DNA of 64,000 bases, taken from Davidsoniella eucalypti. Taxonomy: Eukaryota > Ascomycota > Sordariomycetes > Microascales > Ceratocystidaceae. The DNA is taken from assembly GCA_004009845.1 (NCBI GenBank), contig RMBW01000128.1:1-64000 (forward strand), read 5' to 3'. The position numbers and the translations under genes were made by a program. Under the pieces are notes generated by a model. The model was not told where the DNA came from. It worked only from the letters and a program-made list of their open reading frames with translations, and did no database searches. Of this stretch, positions 37,055 to 49,551 are shown piece after piece. How positions within the stretch are numbered: position 1 is the stretch's first letter; each line of letters starts with the position of its first letter.

Positions 37055-40000
37055 ATCTACACCCCTTGTTCGTTCCCTTTCCGCCTTTCAAAAACGATAG
37101 ACTGTACATACATATATTTACACACTGATATGGAGCTGTGTACAGATACACCAATTGTCGGCATTGGTTCTACCGTCTACTAACACAGAGAAGATAAATT
37201 CTGATCTCTTACTACTTCTATACTTCACTTGTAACATCCTCTTATTATTGCAGCATAAAGCTCGGTTTTCTCATTGGCTACGGTTGCTATATTGCTAGGG
37301 CAGCACTTTGCTTCTGAATACTCAGCACGGGTTCAGCTTTAGATATCCCAATTGTCTATTTAGCCATTTTATATTAGAGGACAATGCAAGAACAAAAAGA
37401 AATAAAACCTACCTAATTAGTACCCAAGTTATGCTACAAATTTTCCCTAAATTCTGTCTTGTCCTAGTCGAATGAGAAATTCTCTCCAAACCCAAAATAT
37501 TTCCCTTTCCTTCCCTTCTCTTCTTGTCCCAATAGCAGGCCTTCCAGTGTTCGCTTGCAGTTAGAGCGTGTCATTCCCCACAGTCTTGCCCTTTCTCTAG
37601 TCTTCTCAGCCCAGCACAATCATCAAACACTAGGTTTATCTTGTATATGTAGATGGAGTATCTTTCCCTATCTTGCTTTGTTTGGCTTCTAATGCCTTTC
37701 TCCATCAACAGTTATGCCTATCAAAACGCCAAACCCTTAGCTCGACCTTCTAAGCCTACGCTAAACTGAAACTTTCACTTCGGCTCAACAGTAATATAGG
37801 ATACCGTCCCCCGCATAACTAGTACCAACTTGACTAAAACAACTCACCCATCAACCTATTAACTAGACTAAACGAATCAGCAAAACAAGTCCAAGCCACA
37901 CTACACTGCACTACAGGGGATTCTCGATGCATGGACGGGTGGATGGACTAGCTGACACTGTCTGGATTAACCTTACACGCCGATTGACTCCTCACTCATT
38001 CCTTTGTTAGCAGTTGCAACCTCTTTCTTCGTCTTCTTGTTGTTCCTCCCACTACAACCAGTTGTAGACTTCGCCTACTTATCTACTCAAGACAAGGCAA
38101 GCCTTGCTCTCTGCGCCTCCAGTTCCGCTTAGGAAGATGTAGGAAGGGAAAACGGGTGAACAAAATAAAGCCAGCCTCACTAGTTCCCTTTCTTTCATAT
38201 CTGCATTCACTTGCTCTGTTTACTGCTGCGGAGGATCGGCGGCCATTATTAGTATACATAGTGTATAAAATAAAAATAAAAACAGTGTCTATTCTCTTCC
38301 AGCTGTTACTAGGCCGACCATGGCACTGAAATCTTCCATTGAGACCAGCCACATAAAGACTTCCACATGTTAGTAGTCATTATTTGTTGGTTGTCTCTAC
38401 AATGCAATATCAAAGCCAAGTTTTGTAGCGAGTTTACATGTATGTAGAATAGATATAGAGTGTTTAGGTGGCCTTCGCCTACTGAACTGCTATAAAACAA
38501 AACAAGGTCCTAGCAAAGCAGGGAGCAATGGCGAGAAAAGAAAAATGTGGGCCGCGAGCCCTTATCCTTGACGACCGGTCAAGCTCGCTAATATCTTGGA
38601 TGGCCAAAATAGGAAATTGATGAGCCATCTTGCTACAGAGTGACTAAAAACGAGGATGAGGTCACAGTATTCATGAGATAGAATCCGCAAACTACATACT
38701 AGGCTAAAAAAAAAGACTCTGGAAAACCTAAGCAAAGAAGCGCGTCCTTTCCTTTCCTACTTTTGATTTTCTCTGCAGATTACTGTATTCTCTCTATTCT
38801 ACAGGATATACAACTATCTCAGTTCAAGGTTCGAGAGGGCTAGACACGCTCCTCCTAATACCACTATATACAAGAGTGTTTTAAAATAGAAACAGCTAAG
38901 CAGAAGTAGAAGGGAGAAAACCTGCCATCGTTACAGTAGGCCAAGAGCTATTAGGAACTGTAACTGCAACGCTGACCTTTTTTACTCTTTCTCTTCGGTA
39001 TTAAACAAGCTAGTGAAAATATAAGGTACTAAATAAAGAAAATTAAAAAACAGCCACCTCGAGCAGTGTAGAAGTGAAATGTATGCGGTCTCGCAAAGGC
39101 TCTCTGGCCCTTTCTTCAGCTTTGCTAGACGCAGGATTACGCTGCCCCCCTCTCCCGTAACTTCGATGTTGTGACGCTGACTGTTCTATTACTAGCAAGA
39201 CTAGTAGATGAGAACCCCTAGCTATCCAGAGAGCCAGGCCTATATGCTCTAGTTTCAAGAGTGATAGGGCTTCCATATGTCTAGTTGTTGGCACTAAGGC
39301 TACAATGAGACTGAGCTTGTATTGGGCATGTAGCCTGTTCACTAATGCATTTACCGTCGTATCTACATACGTAGATATCGCGTTGTGGAGGACTCCTCAC
39401 TTGAAATTCTATCCCGCGATACACAAGAAAGATAGTACAAGTCTCTCTTTCTTGTTTGCTTCGGCCGAAAACCGCCCATCCCGTCCACTTAGATGTCTAT
39501 TCTTAGAAAGGATGTGAAAGCAAGGCGTTAGCCTACGGGGCCATTTCTGCATTCTGCACGCAAGAAAGATAGAAATGATCAGGATGGCTTTTTCTTGTTC
39601 ATCTCTGATTCTCTGCGATCTCCTCTTCCTATTCCTTTTCTGGCTTCCTCGTCTTTATCTTCACCTGCATCTCATCTTACCCGCCCTAAATAGAACTACA
39701 TGTAGAACTTGTCATTGGTTGCCCCCATGGATTCAAGAATCCCCACGTCTCGTTTATGGTTTTGCTTCCGTAGTCTCCCAGGTAATAGCAACGCCGGCAA
39801 GCCTATTTTAGATAGCGTCACTATCAGTTTGCCATTATTTCTAGGCCATGTAATAGATAATAAATGGAGAAAAAGTGGCGCCTTTTACTTCATTTCACTT
39901 CCAAGTCGTATGCTAAGTCTTCGGGTCATTTGATCCCCCAAGGCAGGCCTGCCTATATGACGTCTCACGATATAAAAACTATTCTGCAGCTCTATATAAG

Positions 40001-43000
40001 TCTAGTAATATATATGATGATAATAAATATGTCGTCCGTGCAGTTCTAGCCCTTGAAACTCTCCACATATACATATCATGCAATGCTACCCAAAATTTGA
40101 ATATCAAAGTCGCTTCGTGTAATTATGTTGTATTAGTATCTTAGTATCGTGACGTTATGCGTCGTGCTACCCACAGATATGTATTTCATCCATATTCTAC
40201 TTCATAGTAGTAGTGAATTAGTGCGTAGTTGCCTCCTCATCGCACGGCCAGATGGGAAGTTACTCAGATTGGGCACCAGCAAGACGAGGTAGACAAACAA
40301 AATGACTAATTGCTCCCCCTCATGAAGATGGAAAGTGCCACATGCAGTGCACATATTTATCACAGAGTTTGAAACTACTCAAAGAGGAAGCACGGGTTTT
40401 GCACAGATCATTCTGCGATTAAAGAACGGGTAACCATAGCTCCGACGGCATTTGCTAGGGTTAAACATGGGTTAGTGGCCAACCAAACTTTACGTTGCCT
40501 CTTAGATCATGTTTCCGTTCATTATTATAATGATAAAAAGAAAGAAAAAGAAACAAAAGTAGCAATAATGATCTGATTCTGCTACCTCCCCGTCGGCAAC
40601 GAGATTGATTCACTGACGCAATGAAAATGCGACTATATCTTGCTATTTAGCTGGCCCTTCAGGTTGAGGGCACCTCAGAAAGAACGCCGACGATGCGATT
40701 GTATGGAGGAACAGTAGGAAAGCGAGGACAAGAGAAAAGGCTCCGGGCTAGCCTTCCTTGTCTCTTCTTGCTCTGCCTTGCCTACCTTGATGTACATGTA
40801 GAAGGAGGAAAGGAGAGCAAGAGGGGTGGGGTGTCATAATAGTTTGGCACCAAGCGAGCAAAAGTAAACAAGCCTCTGCTCAGATTTTGTAGGGTGCCAA
40901 TGCTGCCCATGCAGGGCTACAAGGTTGCAGGGCATAGAATCCATTCTCTCTTGTTTTTGTAGTTTCTGTCCAAGTCAGATCAACCGACCCATACTTGAAT
41001 GCCAGGCGCGGCCTTCTTTCCGCACAACAAAGGACAAAGAAGAAAGAGAGAGAGGGAGGGAAAGAAGAGTCTGAGCTTCACGGGAAATTGCACTCCGCTC
41101 GTAGACTTTATGCACACAGACACTTGACGGGCGCATGGCAAATCAGCTTTGGATCTAGAACTTATACAACTAGGTATTTGTCTAGGGGTGGAAGAAGTAC
41201 AATAGTAATAGTGAAATGGCCAGAGGGTTCATGATTTTCTTGAGTTGACAGCCTCTATAGTAGTTTGGTTCTTGCTGTGCTATAACCCCCAGCATTGTGA
41301 TGCAACTCTGAGATGTTTAAACCCAACAACAATTACTGGGTTAGTTATATGTGTTCTATAATGTTTCACCAGAAATTCGAATTTCGCAAACGAGAAACCT
41401 TGTGACTCTGGTCGACAAGAGCTCCAACAACTCGCTCTCACCCTGGAGGGCCCTGAAGTCACCGGCCGAAATCTCTGCGAAATCAGTAGTTGTCCACTAA
41501 GAAGCAAAACGCGAGCCCCCGAGTAAAGGAACCATAGTGGGTATCATGGGACTTGAAAAAAAAACATGGGAATACAGAAGATCAAAGACCGGGACCTAGT
41601 TAGTTGCCACTATTCGAGAACAACAAACTAGCTAGAGCTAGATCCGTCGACTCAGATTTAGACTGGCAGGCTTAGAGCCAAACCTTAAGCAGCAGAAACT
41701 AATGCTTCTCTTTATTGAGTAGACTACCGTTAGCGTTGACATAACACTTAGTGACAGGACTAACTTCATTGTGAGCAGAAAATAAGAGACAAAAAATATA
41801 CACCGTTATAGAATATATCTTGAAAGCTTCTTTGCCGTCAAGAGATTTTTGTACGTTTTTTACCTTATTTTCCCTGCCCATTAAGGAAAAGCCTGTAAAT
41901 TAGCCCCGGGGCAGTTTTCTCTCGCACCGGCGCCACATGTAAGACCAGTAACATCTGATCACATTTCCCTCTACATCTTGCTAACACTCTAAATCTATAA
42001 GCGAAGCAGCCACCGTGGCAGGAGAGGATGAGAGATATCTTAAGGGAAGAAAGAAAAAAAACTCAGGCCTGTGTGTTCTGGTTAGAATGGAAACGTGGCT
42101 CAAGTTTTCTCCATTTTGTTCTCATTGCTACCTGACTGCAAATAATAGTATTGTTAAGTTTCCTCTTGCTCGTGAAAATGAGCAACTCGGAAACTTTAGT
42201 CGGAAAACGAAAGCAAAGCCTTACTCCACTTTCAGCTTGATCTCCATGAGTGTATGGGTATTACTAATGGAACATCCAGTGAATCGTAGTCTTCCTTGCA
42301 AAGACCCTTCTATCAAGGCGTGATGAAATGGTCATGGACCTATGTGGCGTCTGGCCAGCCAATCACCCGAGCTTGTGTCCTTGCTGCAGGCTTCTATGAT
42401 TAGCTTGTTTTGACTTACTAAACTTGAGGTCTTGAAGATACAACCAAGTAGCTATTACAGTTGGGCTCTTGTGGATTCGTTCTGGCCTTCATCACCTGCT
42501 TGTTCATTACTCAGTGCTACTGTCACTTCCTGCTTACTATTCGTTATATCACTCTATATTCACTGACCGATGGCTGTGCAATTGCATAGTTGTATGTATC
42601 TGTTTACATCACAAGTAGTATCTGATAGCCCCGTATACATTTTTTTGCTATTCAGATCAGAACGAGCTGTCTTCTTGTAATGGCGTTTGCATGATATGAT
42701 GTAATATGACAATACCAACACTTCTACTGTGTCGAAATATACAATCAAGCCAGCACCACTTTCTAGACAGTCTCACAGTTCGGATTAGGGCCGTCGGAGT
42801 TCTACGGGTTGTTCTATTGTATACAACATACATAGCATCACGGGAGATAACACCACATCAGAATCAAAACAAGGCTTCTCTTCTACACCCCAACAGCAAA
42901 ACTACGTGACACAGCCTCTTTTATTATTCTTTCATGTCTCGAAGTTTGTCTTGAATGCATCAAAGAGGTGCCGTCCCTAAAGTACACCCGAATTATTCCT

Positions 43001-43358
43001 AAGCCTGCCTGCTTACTATATTTGCCCTGCGTTGTTTCTCAGAGTGCTACCCGCGTCTTACTTTTGTATTTGTGCTGTTTCGATTCGCTGCATGTTCTAG
43101 AAAACCACCATGACGAATCTAGATTTCACATCAATCTGGTGATTATCTATTTTAAAAATACATAGTAACATAATTACATCACATATACTGCTATCCAATC
43201 ATAGAGCCAGCACGGAAGTCCGCCCCGGGTATCTGATTAGCTTCTGCAGACTATCTTGCTGTCCTATCTTTGTTACCGATCAAGACATGTTCCTTCGCTT
43301 ATATGGCAGCCTCACCTATATCGCCTATTTTTGTCCTATCCTATTCAAGCTTGTGTGT

Positions 43359-43368
43359 GGGGGGGGGG
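43359..43368 (+). repeat. G10 homopolymer
   Basis: Ten consecutive G after a GTGTGT stretch in otherwise AT-rich DNA. Confidence 0.8.
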
Positions 43369-45146
43369 AGAAAATACTGCTGGAAGTGGTTTGTCAAGAA
43401 GAGGGGCTGTATCTATGATGCCCGGTTGATAGTCAAGACTGGGAGGTCATTGAGATAAGTCTTCTCGGGGTTAGATGCCCACGTCTAGAAACCAATAGCC
43501 TGTCTGATATGTACGACTAGTAGAGGCCTTGATTAAACCCAAGACATATCCCGTGTTTCTTGAGCCTTCATATATCCCCTCACATGGAGTAGATATATGG
43601 ATCAACATGAATTCCGAGTATAGATTTGGAAGTTAGGCCATGATGACTATTACTAGATACTCTCATATCCTTTATTATATATCCTGGATAACTTCTCATT
43701 ATGAAGTTTGTGATTTGTGACCCCATTTGAAAGAACCAAATCCAAAAGAATGAGTTTATTCAGTGGGTTACGCTTCCTAAACCGTTTGGTCCGGCTTCTA
43801 TGATATGCTCCTTACTTAATTTGTCCAGTAGTATTCTTTTTGTTTTGTGTTCTTACCAAATCCCGTCTTTCTAGCTCATATCAGATGCATGGTACTCGTA
43901 CTTCGGTAGTGATAAGTACAGACAAAAAGAAAATAAAAAAATAAGTATTACACACCCCTTTGTAGTATTTTGTTCTATCATAATCCGCCCTCAAATCCAT
44001 CTTACAAATACTACCCGTCTGTCTATTAATATGCACGTTGAATAGCACTAATGTACGTGATGTACTTGAAAAAGAAACACCAGGAAGACCTGCAGTGTTA
44101 TTCCTAATTTGCATACCGAAAGTCGTGTGTCATATGTTCGTTTTAGGGCCTTTGTTGGAATACTCTTTTTACACAGTACACACCACAAAGTGTGGCATAT
44201 TAACGTGACGCTGGGGGAAATCATAGAATGAGTATGTGAGAAAAATATAGAAACGTATATCATTCCTTTCATCTCTATGTTGTACCAAGAGTGTTGTATT
44301 TGGCCGTTATCGTTGTCTCTATCTTCTTGTTTGGGCAACAACACACTTATCTCCTATCTAATCTAGTCACTTTTCTTCACAAAGTTTTCCAAAGTCAGCC
44401 TTGTGAAGGCGTTCTTGGTTGTTGTATGGTTTTCATTTCATCCACTAATCCAAATTCAAATCATAGACCCGTCACAAGATGGCTGCGCCCTCGCTTTGCC
44501 GAGCCAGGAATAGCCCAAGGGAAAACTCAGGCCAAACCTGGGAAAGGGAAAGGCAAAGAAAGGTAAACATGCTCACTATAGTCAATGTTGGTTAATACAT
44601 ATATTGCTAGTAGTGTTATCCAGACAATGCACCAAACTTTTTCTTACTCTGTTCCCAAGTTCAATTTAACTCTAAATTCAAGAAGTCGGAACTTCTAGAA
44701 AATAAGAGGCCTAAAGATATAAAGAGTTTAAGATGATTAGATATAAGAAAGAGGCGGCTTAATAACTTCTAGAACAAAGCATGTATATGTACATTACATA
44801 AATAAGTCAGAGATATTGGCACGTACTGTCATTGACATCCACAAAACATCACTCGGCAGTTTGTATGTGCAGATATAGTATTCTTGACTCAAGTCAAAGT
44901 TTTTTGTTCAGTTTACCTTTGGTATTCTTTATAAAAGAAAAAAGCTATTTATATGGCCTAGTAGTTAGCACAGCTCAGACAAAGAAAGTAAAAATCAAGT
45001 ATAAGCCAAGTTCAAAGTGTCAGATGTCAGGTCACATAATGAAAATTATGTATTTTGATCATAAGTAAGCGAGGCTGACGCTTATCAGACTTATCGGATC
45101 AATTATAGAGGCTTTGTTAACCCGCTTTTAGGTTGTCAGGTCTCAG

Positions 45147-45190
45147 CCAATCAGAGAAGCCTTACGGACCCATAAAAGACCTATAAAAAG
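45147..45190 (+). promoter_or_regulatory. CCAAT + TATA promoter without an obvious gene
   Basis: A CCAAT box in good context (CAGCCAATCAGAG, core 45147-45151) is followed about 31 bp later by CTATAAAAAG (45181-45190). That spacing suits a plus-strand promoter with start near 45210-45220. The next sequence is A/C-rich, as in fungal leaders. No long plus-strand reading frame follows; instead a stable hairpin does. Confidence 0.45.
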
Positions 45191-45287
45191 CAAAAGACCC
45201 AACAACGTCACCCAAAAACGCCACGCAACCGAAAATAGCATCAAGAGATAGGGAAACGAGGCTACACTACTAAACTAAAAGAAAAAG

Positions 45288-45331
45288 GCAACGCCCCGCA
45301 ATATTCCATCATAGAATATTGTGGGCGTTGC
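45288..45331 (+). other. Near-perfect 18-bp hairpin, possible structured or small-RNA precursor
   Basis: Arm GCAACGCCCCGCAATATTC (45288-45306) pairs with GAATATTGTGGGCGTTGC (45314-45331) over a 7-nt loop CATCATA. The RNA stem would have 18 pairs with one bulged C and one G-U pair. GGGAAACG (45251-45258) and CGTTTCCC (45412-45419) form an outer inverted repeat around it. It lies about 100 bp downstream of a CCAAT/TATA promoter. The fold is seen in the sequence; transcription is inferred. Confidence 0.5.
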
Positions 45332-46806
45332 ACGAGCAGTGGGAGACCTAGAAAGTTAAGTTTTCCCCTAGGCATACCTGAATGGTGACAGTAACTTTTC
45401 GGGTTTGGTTCCGTTTCCCGCATAATCTTTTTTGTGGCGTGATTATTCAATAGATGTCCTTCCTATCTCATGGCTGGTACCAAATAACGTAGAACTCCAC
45501 TTGTTAAGACTGTAAATCATATATTCTATAGTAGTAGAGATATCAAGTACAGTATGTAGCATCTATTCCTAGGTCTCCCGCATCGTGATATCGCCCGGCA
45601 TGTTAGTGTACAACAAAACCCTATACAAACCCTAACTGTACACAGCCTCTCTCGCCTAAACTCTAACCCCTCTGTACCCTCTCTTTGTTTAACGTTGTCT
45701 CAATATGCATTAGGTTTTTCTGTAGCAGGGCAGCCACGGATTCAACATCTCCTGCGTCAGCCCCAGATTTCCAAAAGAAGATACCGACAATTTAACTTCT
45801 TCTTTCTGGTTGTGTTGACCGAAGAACCGGCATGCATCGCTCCTGATCTAAGCTAATACACACTAGCACGGTAGCAATCAAGTGAAATGGATAATTACTA
45901 GAGACATAGTCAAGGCTCAGATCTCGGCTGATGATAGTATAACGGCCGATAGATCACAGGTAGTGAACTAGCCAATTAGATCACATATCCTTCCGAGATT
46001 TTTGTGATTATACCTGTAAAATAGAGTAGGACTAGCGATGTTGTGTGCCTTGGTATGATCATGGTACCTGGTGGCTTTAGCTTCGTTTACTACATGGGGA
46101 TGACTATTATGAAGCAGAGATACCATGTTACATAGTTCTAGTACGTTATGCTATCTTTCCAGCTGAAAACAAAGCATTCAGAAAACACGCCCTTCCAATC
46201 CCCTCGGAATTCGACGGGGAAAACAACGGAGTGATGAATATGGGTTGTTCTCTTTGTTATTCAAATCTGACCGGCTTTGGATTTTTATGTGCTATGAAAA
46301 CAAGGCGAGCATATCGATATATTGGCTGCTGACATAACCTCGAAATGGCACCGACATATTTCTAACCTGATATCAAAGTATGAATGAGATCACAACGGCC
46401 ACCAATGATTTTTGTGCTCATTGACACGGCTGGGATGAGATATAGCGTGACCTAATTTAGCTAAGCTATTCGCCCAGGCTGTGTTTTTCTTATTGTGTGT
46501 CTATCGTGAATAGAGCAAGAAGAAGTTAGAGATTTCGGGGGGTACTAGATGTACTTGCGTCATAGGGTTTGCTAGATCATTTCGATGTCGTCAGAGCATG
46601 ATTGGTTTTTTTTCTTTCTGCTTAGCATCCATTGTTACATATTTTTGTTCGCAAAAAAATGACCGGCCTAACCTTTGTGGGCATAATTGTCGTGCGTTGA
46701 ATAGAGAAAATATAGAGAGGAGAATGAATATATGACGGAATTTGCCTTCTACATTTAATTTGGATCAGAATAATAGCAAGATGATGAAAAAAAAAAATAT
46801 AACCTC

Positions 46807-46937
46807 TGACGTCGTTAGCTTGAGAGGCTATCTATAGTTATTGCTAATATGATCAACACATCTTCACTGACGTCATTCAACCGTTGACGTCGTTTTTTTC
46901 TTCTTTTTTTTCGATGGTCTGTCGATTGTTGACGTCG
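46807..46937. promoter_or_regulatory. Cluster of four CRE-like TGACGTC sites
   Basis: TGACGTCG at 46807-46814, the palindromic TGACGTCA at 46868-46875, TGACGTCG at 46885-46892 and TGACGTCG at 46930-46937. These are ATF/CREB-type bZIP binding sites. Four within 131 bp is far above chance in AT-rich DNA. The nearest supported gene starts 1.9 kb away and points elsewhere, so the target is unknown. Confidence 0.5.
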
Positions 46938-47151
46938 GTGGGAATACTTTCCTGTGTTGACGAAGAAAAAAGTATTTGATATACCTGACTTGTGATTTGC
47001 TTGGTAATCCCGTCTGTCTCAATCTATCTATCTATTTTGTGTACAATTATCGGGTTGCATGCTTATCAGGGCTCTATTAGTGGTACCAGTGATAGGGCTC
47101 GCAATTTATAACGACAGTCTATTACACAACAGAATCTCACCCTGCATGTAT

Positions 47152-47172
47152 CTATACATGATACATGTATAG
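47152..47172. repeat. Perfect 9-bp inverted repeat
   Basis: CTATACATG and CATGTATAG flank a 3-bp ATA spacer, within a patch rich in ACATGTAT. Could be a dimeric protein-binding site or a cruciform. Confidence 0.5.
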
Positions 47173-47412
47173 GCACCACATGTATACATATATCATGTAC
47201 TTAAACACAAGTGTTTTGTTTTCTCTATATACCATGTTTCTTCCATTCCTCTGGAACATATACACCCGTCGAAGGAGATTAATATTAGTTTTATATTTTA
47301 TATGCACCCCACTCGAATGCTTATGTCCACCTGAAGTATACTAGCAACTAGCTAACTGCATGCTTACTCTACAAATCAATGTGCCGATAACCAAATATAA
47401 CCAAGTGCAGTT

Positions 47413-47700
47413 TCATGCCGACTAAGTGGAATAGATGTTACTCGTGGCAAAAACAACACCAATATTGTAGACATTATACTCATAAGTGACATCTACGAGA
47501 CTTACAGCTTTGAGCCGTTCGTTATGGGGCTTTGTTCCGTTCTGCAAAACTCCCTGCCAGTAAGACAATCCGTATCCTGGTGACGAATAGCATATCAAGA
47601 CGTAACATAGGGTGTGACACGGCGGAATATAATGTGAGATTGATCCGTCCTTGAATAGAGGCGAGGGAAGACTTGAAGCAGACGAAGGGGTATGCAACAT
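47413..47700 (-). CDS. Doubtful small two-exon gene
   Basis: ATG at 47700 opens a frame reading MLHTPSSASSLPSPLF, then YGLSYWQGVLQNGTKPHNER. After LKA (47506) a GTAAGT donor appears, with a CACTTAG acceptor ending at 47422, giving a 67-residue product ending LKASA. Unspliced, the frame gives 92 residues. Composition is protein-like, but there is no family match, no clear leader, and stops lie close upstream. Could be a relic exon. Confidence 0.2.
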
Positions 47701-48231
47701 TCGATCCTCAAGGCATTCTTACGGTGCCGGATATGTAGGTTGGAGGCCCAGCTAGTGATCAATGAATGCTATTGATATGCCCATTTCGAGATCTCCGTAT
47801 ACAAGAAGTAGAGAAATGTTCCCTCATTTGCTTTCTCAAGTCTTATCTCCGGGGTTGTAACTTTGTTGGAAGTGAACTGACGAGACGATGCCAAGCTTAT
47901 ACAGATGACGTTGGGTGCATTTGCCGCTATAGTTGATTAGTAGTTGTCATATCTTATAGTCACCAAATCATCGCCCTGTTGTTTCTTGGTACATTTGTGC
48001 TTCGAACTAGATCACATTGTACACATAGTGTTATTTATAAAACGTCGATGACATCGCTGATATTCCCTCTAGTTTCATATTCCGCTCTATTCCGCAAACG
48101 AAATGACATATTTTCAGCATAGCATATGGCTGCCTAAGAACAAAGCCGTGATGATTGTTGCCTATCTCATGGGTTCTCTATGGTTTGTCATGATGATGAC
48201 CTTTATCGATGAAGTCATATCTCGGGAATCT

Positions 48232-48816
48232 CTATATGCCTCTTTGTAAGGCGATAGCGCTGATGCGTTCTCGGGCCTTCATCAACGCAGTGGTATCCTG
48301 CTGACTTAAGCGTTTGCGTAAATCATACAGTGCCGTAAGAGTAGCGGCGCGGTCGGCGTCTTCCTTCTGCTTACATAGTATTAGTTGTTAGCAGGCAGTG
48401 GCTCTGGAATACGCAATCAGTAACTGTAACTATTGAAAGACGGGCTTCAATATGATACCGATACATGTAGGATCGTGGTAATGATAAAAAAACAAAAGAG
48501 ACACGCCAGTCACACAAACAGCATGCCATATGGACACATGCCAAGAGACACCTATCCTAAGATATTAGCAATAACGTACAGTTCTGGGAGTAGGTCTAAT
48601 AGAGTCTCTAGAAATAGAAGTTCCAAGAGTCTTGTTTGCATTCACAAGAGCCGCAGCAGCTGAAGGGTCCTGAGGGTGTGTAAACAAGGCGAGTCAGCAA
48701 GTCGAATATTCAAAAAAAAAAAATGCAATTTTGAGGTACTATTTAGGAAGAAACGTGAGTCCTACAGTAGTGGCCTTGAGACTGCTGAGATCTGCTACCA
48801 TCTGTGCCAGTAGCAT
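48232..48816 (-). CDS. Small three-exon gene, conserved-looking, unknown function
   Basis: Exons 48816-48766, 48669-48580 and 48366-48232 give 91 residues; all junctions are in phase 0. Intron 1 (GTAGGA, branch TGCTGAC, CCCTCAG) and intron 2 (GTACGT, branch CTAAT, AGCAG) have good signals, with slightly weak donor 1. The start lies in CACAATG behind a CA-rich leader with no upstream ATG in frame. The product begins MLLAQMVADLSSLKATT, has an Ala/Ser/Pro linker (DPSAAAALVNANKTLG, SRDSIRPTPRT) and ends in a charged helix (LTALYDLRKRLSQQDTTAL, MKARERISAIALQRGI) likely to form a coiled coil. No signal peptide or membrane segment. I do not recognise the family; a small complex subunit is plausible. 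It is divergent from the FAHD1-type gene, 735 bp apart. Confidence 0.65.
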
Positions 48817-49551
48817 TGTGTCAAGTAGATCGTGAGTAGTTGGTGAGTTACGACGATGGTTGATGTTGGGTATGTTATGTTGTCAAGTGCCAGGTAGGCT
48901 TAGACAGTGTTAGATCATATTGTGGCTGTCTGCTGATGACACCCGTTGGCAGCTGATATAATTAATGCTAATTAAACACCTTGGTACGGCGCAACAATAC
49001 AAGCAATGCCGGTGAGCCAATGACAGCTCGCTACGAAAGGACGTAGCTCAAAACTCCGCTGAAATATCCGATCCGAAGTATATTTGATTTGTCCGAGCGG
49101 AATCCGGACCGGTTAGATATAGGACAGAATAGCCGGTTGAACTGAGTACAATAATAATTATGTGGTCATCAAAGCCGGGACCTTACCGCTGTGATCACGA
49201 CAAACAACGCCGAGTTTCAGTGGCTGGTGGGGATTTATAGAGTAAAACCTACTCTAAATTGTGACACAGTTAGCGCTATTTCATCCACTGTTGCTCTATC
49301 TTGTAGGCGGTTGACACACTAAAGCCAGGTTCCTTAGCCGGCCCTAAAAAGCGGCGCTTGAAAACCCCGCCAACGCCATCGCCAAACCCTCTTTTTTGGG
49401 GGAGTGCTACTACAATTTAGCATTTGTAGTTGTTTACTCTACAAAGCTCAATTTGCCTGCTTGTCCACTTTGAAATTTCTTTGGCCCCTTCTTATTTTTT
49501 TTCCTGCGGTCTCCTTCCTCCTCTTTTTCCTCCCTCTTCTTTTCCTATATC
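48817..49551. promoter_or_regulatory. Divergent promoter region
   Basis: 735 bp between the small unknown gene (-) and the FAHD1-type gene (+). The right end is strongly pyrimidine-rich (CT tracts at 49480-49550), typical of a fungal core promoter and leader. No gene seen inside. Confidence 0.5.

Larger units (their letters stand above)
35871..48231. other. 12.4-kb gene desert
   Basis: The largest gene-free stretch of the window. Just upstream of the C2H2 start there is leader-like DNA. Beyond that I see AT-rich sequence with short chance frames, G/C homopolymers at 36.3, 37.0 and 43.4 kb, a promoter plus hairpin at 45.1-45.4 kb, CRE-like sites at 46.8-46.9 kb and a doubtful small gene at 47.4-47.7 kb. 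Confidence 0.5.

Noticed and set aside
40528..40570. ATAATGAT direct repeats around an A-rich stretch
   Set aside because: Only 8 bp in AT-rich DNA; easily chance.
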